A DNA stretch of 64,000 nucleotides from Pseudomonas baltica (GTDB lineage: Bacteria; Pseudomonadota; Gammaproteobacteria; Pseudomonadales; Pseudomonadaceae): NCBI RefSeq assembly GCF_031880315.1, contig NZ_CP134771.1, positions 496,001 through 560,000 of the forward strand, in the 5' to 3' direction. The position numbers and the translations under genes are program-made. The notes beneath the pieces were generated by a model. It had not been told where the DNA came from and did no database searches. It saw nothing but the letters and a program-made list of their open reading frames with translations. This document shows, piece after piece, positions 59,385 to 64,000 of the stretch; the first letter of the stretch is position 1; each line of letters starts with the position of its first letter.

Positions 59385-59446
59385 CAGGTGCATGACTCAT
59401 GAAGAGTGTGCACCGTGGGAGCAAAGCTTGCTCGCGAACAGGCCAG
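59385..59446. repeat. REP-like half element
   Basis: GTGGGAGCAAAGCTTGCTCG (59418-59437) matches one arm of the pair at 40,327; the opposing arm is missing and a GGTGCA/TGCACC stem precedes it. Confidence 0.6.
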
Positions 59447-59485
59447 CCGACTCACCGCAGAGGTATCATGATCGACCGCAGCGGA

Positions 59486-59693
59486 TCAAAAAGACTCCTT
59501 GTACGGCCGCAGATCCAGCTCCTGTGTCCAGGCACTGCGCGGCTGCGAATGCAGATACCAATACGCTTCGGCGATATCCTCAAGCCGCAACGCGATAGCC
59601 ACCGGCCGAAAAACGCCGTGCCAGCGCCGCGCCCAGCCCTTCAACCGCACCGACACCGGTGATCCAGACGACCCCTTCGGCACCTGTAGACAT
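59486..59693 (-). pseudogene. SDR oxidoreductase relic with both ends kept and the middle deleted
   Basis: ATG at 59693, with an AGGAAAA ribosome-binding site, opens MSTGAEGVVWITGVGAVEG followed by LGAALARRFSAGGYRVA, the Rossmann start of an SDR. A frame change near 59,582 then leads into LEDIAEAYWYLHSQPRSAW and TQELDLRPYKESF, the usual C-terminus of the same family with its own TGA. About 150-170 central codons, including the catalytic Tyr and Lys, are missing. The retained true start and true stop make this an internal deletion, not a truncation by insertion. Confidence 0.8.
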
Positions 59694-59909
59694 GGAATTT
59701 TTCCTGTAAGAAAGACAGATGTTCCACTCTACTGATTACGCTTGAGCCAGCCCTAGAACTTCGCACGCTAAGGATATAGCCGGGACGATCGGATACCCGC
59801 AGACGGGCAAGGTGGCTGTATGGCGTTTTATCCATCGATCTGTATCTGACGCTCGTCGCTGCAGTCTCCTACTATCGCTCGCCACGACCGGACACAGGCA
59901 GGGATCAAG

Positions 59910-60392
59910 ATGGCAGACGACATCGAACGGGCAGGTTGGACTTGTAGATCGTTCACACCAGACGACCTGGAAATGATCTGCGAACACCGCGAGCATATGT
60001 TCCTCGAAGCCGGTGGCGATCCTGAGACACTGAAAATCATGACCGCGCACTTTCGCCCGTGGCTACAACCGCGGCTCGCCGATGGCCGCTACTATGGCTT
60101 CGCCCTGCTCGACGCCGATCGCCCCATCGCCGCCATCGGCCTGATGAGCATCGACTGGCCGCCGCACCCTTCCCATCCCACTGATGACCAGCGCGGCTAT
60201 GTGCTCAACGTCTTCGTCGAACCCAGCCACCGCCGTCGCGGCCTGGCGTCGGCATTGATGCAACTGGCCGATGCCGAGTTCAAACGCCGGGGATTGAGCT
60301 TCGCGATACTGCACGCGACTCAGGTCGGCAAACCGGTGTATGAACGGTTGGGGTGGAAGGGTACGTCGGAGATGGCGAAGGTCATTGCCTGA
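59910..60392 (+). CDS. GNAT acetyltransferase
   Basis: A 160-residue GNAT protein. The acetyl-CoA pyrophosphate-binding motif is HRRRGLAS following the strand GYVLNVFVEPS, and the C-terminal part (FAILHATQVGKPVYERLGWKGT) is the usual beta-alpha element with a Tyr near the active site. The N-terminal half (RSFTPDDLEMICEHREHMFLEAGG) is the variable acceptor part. The substrate is unknown. It is convergent with ankB, 79 bases away. ATG 59910 follows a weak AGGGATCAAG. Confidence 0.85.
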   Translation: MADDIERAGWTCRSFTPDDLEMICEHREHMFLEAGGDPETLKIMTAHFRPWLQPRLADGRYYGFALLDADRPIAAIGLMSIDWPPHPSHPTDDQRGYVLNVFVEPSHRRRGLASALMQLADAEFKRRGLSFAILHATQVGKPVYERLGWKGTSEMAKVIA

Positions 60393-60471
60393 TTCAACCA
60401 CCGCCATCCATCACGATAAGTCGAGTTTGCCCCGTCAGCATGCGCGCGGTTAACCGTCGGCCGGAATTCGA

Positions 60472-61014
60472 TCACCGCACCGGCGCCGCACTGAACTGCC
60501 CTTTCTCCAACGACCGCGCATCATTGCCCGTCGCATCCCGTGCATCCAGGTCGGCGCCCTTTGCCGCCAGCGCATCGAGAATATCCTTGCGCTGAAACAA
60601 CGCCGCGTACATCGCCGCGGTCTGCCCAGAGCCATTGCGCTCGTCCACCGCGCAATCGGCATTCATCAGCCGGTGCGCGATGCTCAGCTCGCCCTTGAAA
60701 ATCGCCCCCATCAACGCCGTGTTGCCACGTTTGTCCTGGCTGCACGGATTGGCGCCCGCGTGCAGCAACTGCTCCACTGCGGCCTGCTGGCCGTGGTAGG
60801 CGGCAAGGATCAGCGCGGTGTAGCCGTTTTCATCACGGGTATCGAGGTCGTAGTGGGCATCGATAAAGACCCCCAGGCGATCGGTGCTGCCCTCGCGGGC
60901 GGCTTCGAAATACAGGGCCTGGAGTTGTTGGCGGGTATCGCCCGCCGGCGCGTCGTCGGCAAAAGCGCTAGACGCCATCAGGCCCACGAACAGGAAAAAA
61001 ATCAGATCACGCAT
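60472..61014 (-). CDS. ankB: Exported ankyrin-repeat protein, AnkB-like
   Basis: A 180-residue protein with a Sec signal (LIFFLFVGLMASSAFA). Four ankyrin repeats follow: DTRDENGYTALILAAYHGQQAAVEQLLHAGANP, CSQDKRGNTALMGAIFKGELSIAHRLMNADCA, VDERNGSGQTAAMYAALFQRKDILDALAAKGAD and a short last one. It lies directly downstream of katB on the same strand. In P. aeruginosa the katB-ankB pair is a known unit, with AnkB required for full KatB activity in the periplasm or envelope. A strong hairpin lies in the intercistronic gap. Confidence 0.88.
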   Translation of the reverse strand: MRDLIFFLFVGLMASSAFADDAPAGDTRQQLQALYFEAAREGSTDRLGVFIDAHYDLDTRDENGYTALILAAYHGQQAAVEQLLHAGANPCSQDKRGNTALMGAIFKGELSIAHRLMNADCAVDERNGSGQTAAMYAALFQRKDILDALAAKGADLDARDATGNDARSLEKGQFSAAPVR

Positions 61015-61037
61015 GGCACATCCCTCACTCGCATTGC

Positions 61038-61069
61038 GGTCACCGGCCGCGCAATGGCGGCCGGTGACC
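61038..61069. other. Strong hairpin between katB and ankB
   Basis: Perfect 13-bp arms (GGTCACCGGCCGC and its complement) flank a 6-base loop within the 62-base katB-ankB gap. It may set the ratio of the two products by partial termination or RNA protection. Confidence 0.6.
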
Positions 61070-61076
61070 CCACAGG

Positions 61077-62603
61077 TCAGTCCTGCAGACTGGCGGCCAG
61101 TTGCTTGACCTTGGCCAGGTCGCCTTTGGCGACTTTGGTCACACCCGTGCCATAGGCGGGATCGGCCTTGTACAGGTACGAGAGCATGATGTTCTTGCTC
61201 TCGGCATCGGTGTCGGCCAACGACTCGCCGAAGCTGTTGATCAGATCCTGTTGCTCCTTGGGCGAGTAAGAGCGATACAGATCACCGGCCTGCTTGAAGT
61301 TCTGCTCGCGCTGGATCTTCGCCTGCTGGGTCTTGCCGCTGACGGCCATCTGACTGTAGCGCGCGCTGTCGTCGGCCGGGCGCGGATTCAGGCGGCTGGG
61401 CTCGTAGTTGACGCCCGTGGTGGTGTGACCCGTGTTCAGCGCGCCGTCCTGGTTGCCGTTATTGACCGCCACCAAGGGGCGATTGATAGGCAGGTTCATG
61501 CCGTTGGCGCCCAGGCGATACATTTGCGTATCGGCGTAGGAGAACACCCTGCCCTGCAACAGGCGATCCTCGGACGGCTCGATGCCCGGCACGACGTTGG
61601 CTGGCGACATGGCCACCTGTTCGGTTTCCTGGAAGAAATTGTCGACGTTCTTGTTCAGCACCAGTTGGCCGATCTTCTGCTCAGGTACGTCGGGCCAGAT
61701 CTTGGTGGCATCCAGCGGGTCGAAGGCGAACTTGGCCAGGTCTTCAGGCTTGAGCACCTGGATGTACAGGTCCCACTTGGGGAAATCGCCTTTGTTGATG
61801 GCGCCCACCAGGTCGTGGGTCAAATGCGCGTAATCCTTGCCCTGGGTTTGCACCACTTGGGCAGGGTCGAGGTTTTTCAGGCCTTGCAGGCTCTTCCAGT
61901 GAAATTTCACGTAGTGCACTTCGCCCTTGGCGTTCACCAATTTGTAGGCGTGTACGCCATTGCCATCCATGAAGCGATAACTGGCAGGCGTCCCCTCGTT
62001 GGAGTACAGCAGCGTCAGAGTGCGGGTGGCTTCAGGTACGTGAGAGAAGAAATCGAACCGGCGCGAATCGTCATCCAGGTTGGTGCGCGGGTCGGGTTTG
62101 AAAGCGTGAACCATGTCCGGAAACTTGATCGCGTCGCGGATGAAGAAGGTCGGGAAGTTGTTGCCGACCAGGTCCCAGTTACCGTCAGCGGTATAGAACT
62201 TGGTGGCGAAGCCGCGCGGGTCACGCAGGGTTTCGGGTGAATGGTTGCCGTGAACCACCGACGAGAAGCGCACGAAGACCGGGGTATGGGTGCCCGGGGT
62301 GAACACCTTGGCCTTGCTCAAATCGCTGATGTTGCTGGAGGCGACGAACTCGCCGTGCACGCCAGTGCCGCGGGCATGCACCACGCGCTCCGGGATGCGC
62401 TCGCGGTCGAAGCGCTGCAGCTTTTGCAACAGTTGCACGTCTTGCAGCATGACTGGCCCATTGGCGCCGGCGGTCTGCGAGTTCTGGTTGTCGCCAACGG
62501 CGGCGCCATTATCACGGGTCAACGTGTCAGCGAAGGCTGACGAAAAGAGCATGCTCAACGCCAGCACGCTGACCGCGTGACCGGAAAAAGTAGTTGTTTT
62601 CAT
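61077..62603 (-). CDS. katB: Periplasmic catalase KatB
   Basis: A 508-residue monofunctional heme catalase with a Sec signal (GHAVSVLALSMLFSSAFA). The distal His lies in VVHARGTGVHGEF, the heme segment is FVRFSSVVHGNHSPETLRDPRGFATKFY, the distal Asn region is NNFPTFFIRDAIKFPDM, and the proximal Tyr ligand is in GRVFSYADTQMYRLG. It is followed on the same strand by ankB, as in P. aeruginosa. ATG 62603 is chosen, since the 62618 ATG adds five non-signal residues. Oxidative-stress induction by OxyR is expected from the family; no OxyR site was identified. Confidence 0.93.
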   Translation of the reverse strand: MKTTTFSGHAVSVLALSMLFSSAFADTLTRDNGAAVGDNQNSQTAGANGPVMLQDVQLLQKLQRFDRERIPERVVHARGTGVHGEFVASSNISDLSKAKVFTPGTHTPVFVRFSSVVHGNHSPETLRDPRGFATKFYTADGNWDLVGNNFPTFFIRDAIKFPDMVHAFKPDPRTNLDDDSRRFDFFSHVPEATRTLTLLYSNEGTPASYRFMDGNGVHAYKLVNAKGEVHYVKFHWKSLQGLKNLDPAQVVQTQGKDYAHLTHDLVGAINKGDFPKWDLYIQVLKPEDLAKFAFDPLDATKIWPDVPEQKIGQLVLNKNVDNFFQETEQVAMSPANVVPGIEPSEDRLLQGRVFSYADTQMYRLGANGMNLPINRPLVAVNNGNQDGALNTGHTTTGVNYEPSRLNPRPADDSARYSQMAVSGKTQQAKIQREQNFKQAGDLYRSYSPKEQQDLINSFGESLADTDAESKNIMLSYLYKADPAYGTGVTKVAKGDLAKVKQLAASLQD

Positions 62604-62787
62604 TAGGAAATCCCTCATGGATCTTATGGTTTGAGTCCATGAGGGTAACCACGCCGAGCGCTGTGCCTAAATTGCTTGAGCCTATGGGCTCGATTGAAAG
62701 ATATGCGTCGCCACGCGGGAACTTGATCTGCGGATCATGGTTCGCGCGCGTCATCCGGCACGGTCACGGTTGCTCGCCGCGACTCAC

Positions 62788-64000
62788 TCACGGGAAAAAG
62801 CGATTCGCCGGCCGCGGCAACCCGAGATTCTCGCGCAACGTCTTGCCCTCATACTCACGCCTGAAAATCCCCCGCCCTTGCAGCTCGGGAATCACCTTGG
62901 CGACGAAATCGTCCAGGCCACCGGGCAACCACGGGAACATGATGTTGAAGCCGTCGCTGCCTCGCCCTTCGAGCCAGCCTTCCATCTCGTCGGCGATGCT
63001 GTTGGCAGTGCCAACGAAACTCAGCCCCGCATAGCCACCCAGGCGCTGCGCCAACTGGCGCACGGTCAACTTCTCGCGGTCGGCCAGCGCCAGTACCCGC
63101 TGTTGCGAGCTCTTGCTCTGGTTGGTCTCCGGGATCGACGGCAGATAGCCGTCCAGGTCGAACTTGCTGGCATCCACCCCCAGGGACACCGACAGCGAAG
63201 CTATAGCGCTCTGCTCGTGCACCAGGCTGTCCAGATGCGCACGGGTACGCCGTGCCTCCTCGAGCGTATCGCCCACCACCACGAAAGCCGCGGGCAGAAT
63301 TTTCATGTGCTCGGGATCGCGCCCGAAGGCCGGCATGCGGCCTTTGACGTCGGCGTAGAACGCCTGCCCCTCCTCCAGCGTGCCGTGGGCGGCGAAGATC
63401 ACCTCGGCCGTTTGCGCGGCCAGTTGCCGGCCGGGCTCGGAAGCGCCTGCCTGGACAATCACCGGCCAGCCCTGGGGCGGCCTGGCGATGTGCAGCGGGC
63501 CGCGCACCGAGAGGTACTCGCCCTTGTGGTCGAGGGTGTGCAGCTTGTCGGGGTCGAAGAAGATACCGCTGTCGGCATCGCGCACGAAAGCGTCATCGGC
63601 CCAGCTGTCCCACAGCCCGGTGACCACGTCATAGAACTCCCGTGCGCGGGCATAGCGCTCGTCATGGGCGCGATGCTCAGTGAGCCCGAAGTTGAGCGCC
63701 GCGTCCGGGTTGGAGGTGGTGACGATGTTCCAGCCGGCGCGGCCGTTGCTCAGGTGATCCAGCGAGGCGAAACGCCGAGCGATATGGAACGGCTCGTCGA
63801 AGGTGGTCGAGGCGGTAGCGATCAGGCCGATGTGGTCGGTGGCCTGGCTCAGGGCCGAGAGCAATGTGAAGGGTTCGAACGAGGTCGCGGTGTGGCTGCG
63901 CTTGAGGGCCTCGATGGGCATGTTCAGCAAGGCCAGATGATCGGCCATGAAGAAGGCATCGAAGCGGGCGCGCTCAAGCGTCTGCGCCAGGCGCTTGAGG
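62788..64000 (-). CDS. LLM-class flavin-dependent monooxygenase, 5' end beyond the window
   Basis: At least 403 codons of an NtaA/SnaA/DszA-type monooxygenase. The frame stays open to 64000 and the visible protein starts within the first domain (LKRLAQTLERARFDAFFMADH), so the first ~30 residues lie outside. Landmarks are FTLLSALSQATDHIGLIATASTTFDEPFHIARRFASLDHLSNGRAGWNIVTTSN, NFGLTEHRAHDERYARA, and the end SDGFNIMFPWLPGGLDDF with PRPANRFFP. It is the second intact LLM gene here, and its group is linked to use of organosulfur compounds with FMNH2 from a separate reductase. Convergent with nothing; it lies 184 bases upstream of katB. Confidence 0.88.
   Translation of the reverse strand, partial: LKRLAQTLERARFDAFFMADHLALLNMPIEALKRSHTATSFEPFTLLSALSQATDHIGLIATASTTFDEPFHIARRFASLDHLSNGRAGWNIVTTSNPDAALNFGLTEHRAHDERYARAREFYDVVTGLWDSWADDAFVRDADSGIFFDPDKLHTLDHKGEYLSVRGPLHIARPPQGWPVIVQAGASEPGRQLAAQTAEVIFAAHGTLEEGQAFYADVKGRMPAFGRDPEHMKILPAAFVVVGDTLEEARRTRAHLDSLVHEQSAIASLSVSLGVDASKFDLDGYLPSIPETNQSKSSQQRVLALADREKLTVRQLAQRLGGYAGLSFVGTANSIADEMEGWLEGRGSDGFNIMFPWLPGGLDDFVAKVIPELQGRGIFRREYEGKTLRENLGLPRPANRFFP

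Overview
The window looks like chromosome from a fluorescent or putida-type Pseudomonas. The support is the gene content (a katB-ankB pair, choline-binding ChoX, CptA, organosulfur LLM monooxygenases), the high GC content, and many REP-like inverted repeats built on a GGGAGCAAG/CTTGCTCCC core. No phage, plasmid, transposase or CRISPR sequence was seen. All identifications are by reading translations and motifs; no database search was run.

Layout. 1-3,996: end of a YdeP-type molybdopterin oxidoreductase, a catalase-family protein, an SDR and a secreted alpha/beta hydrolase. 4,000-5,520: a decayed operon holding a D-amino-acid-dehydrogenase-like pseudogene and an L-rhamnonate dehydratase pseudogene, with its terminator still present. 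5,689-10,070: small membrane protein, exported beta-propeller, Tat-type chloroperoxidase/esterase, TspO and an AbrB-type permease. 10,082-15,015 (minus): amidohydrolase, TIM-barrel isomerase and two tandem MRJP/Yellow-type propellers. 16,660-19,155: tRNA-Gln and a sulfonate-type binding protein with an LLM monooxygenase. 19,370-29,045: phosphoesterase, amidase, LysR, LysE, VOC protein, CptA, lactonase-like propeller and cupin.

29,305-36,606 is a compact operon (MaoC hydratase, MFS, MmgE/PrpD, acyl-CoA dehydrogenase, CoA transferase, GntR/HutC regulator, CitE-type lyase). Its enzyme set resembles the itaconate (rip/ict-ich-ccl) region of P. aeruginosa, with an MFS carrier and a GntR regulator instead of a TRAP system and LysR. 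A perfect 14-bp palindrome precedes it. 36,620-43,026: CbtA-like protein, LysR, MFS, GNAT and gamma-glutamyltransferase.

43,185-45,854 is an envelope or metal-stress module: a 40-residue His/Cys-rich lipoprotein, two YXWGXW-repeat proteins, an ECF sigma factor, a membrane protein in the anti-sigma position and a CnrX/Spy-like periplasmic sensor. 46,089-47,042 is ChoX. 47,465-53,167 is a sugar-acid region (MFS, SDR, FAH-family hydrolase, DenD-like dehydrogenase, MFS) with two copies of a 17-bp operator-like palindrome in the divergent promoter. 53,360-59,355 is an SsuABC-like operon, a fused LLM relic and a DppA-like lipoprotein. 59,486-64,000: SDR relic, GNAT, ankB, katB and an LLM monooxygenase that runs off the window.

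A recurring theme is gene decay by internal deletion. Three pseudogenes keep both true ends but have lost the middle, a fourth locus fuses the signal peptide of one gene to the C-terminus of another, and a fifth is a possible C-terminal ABC-ATPase relic.
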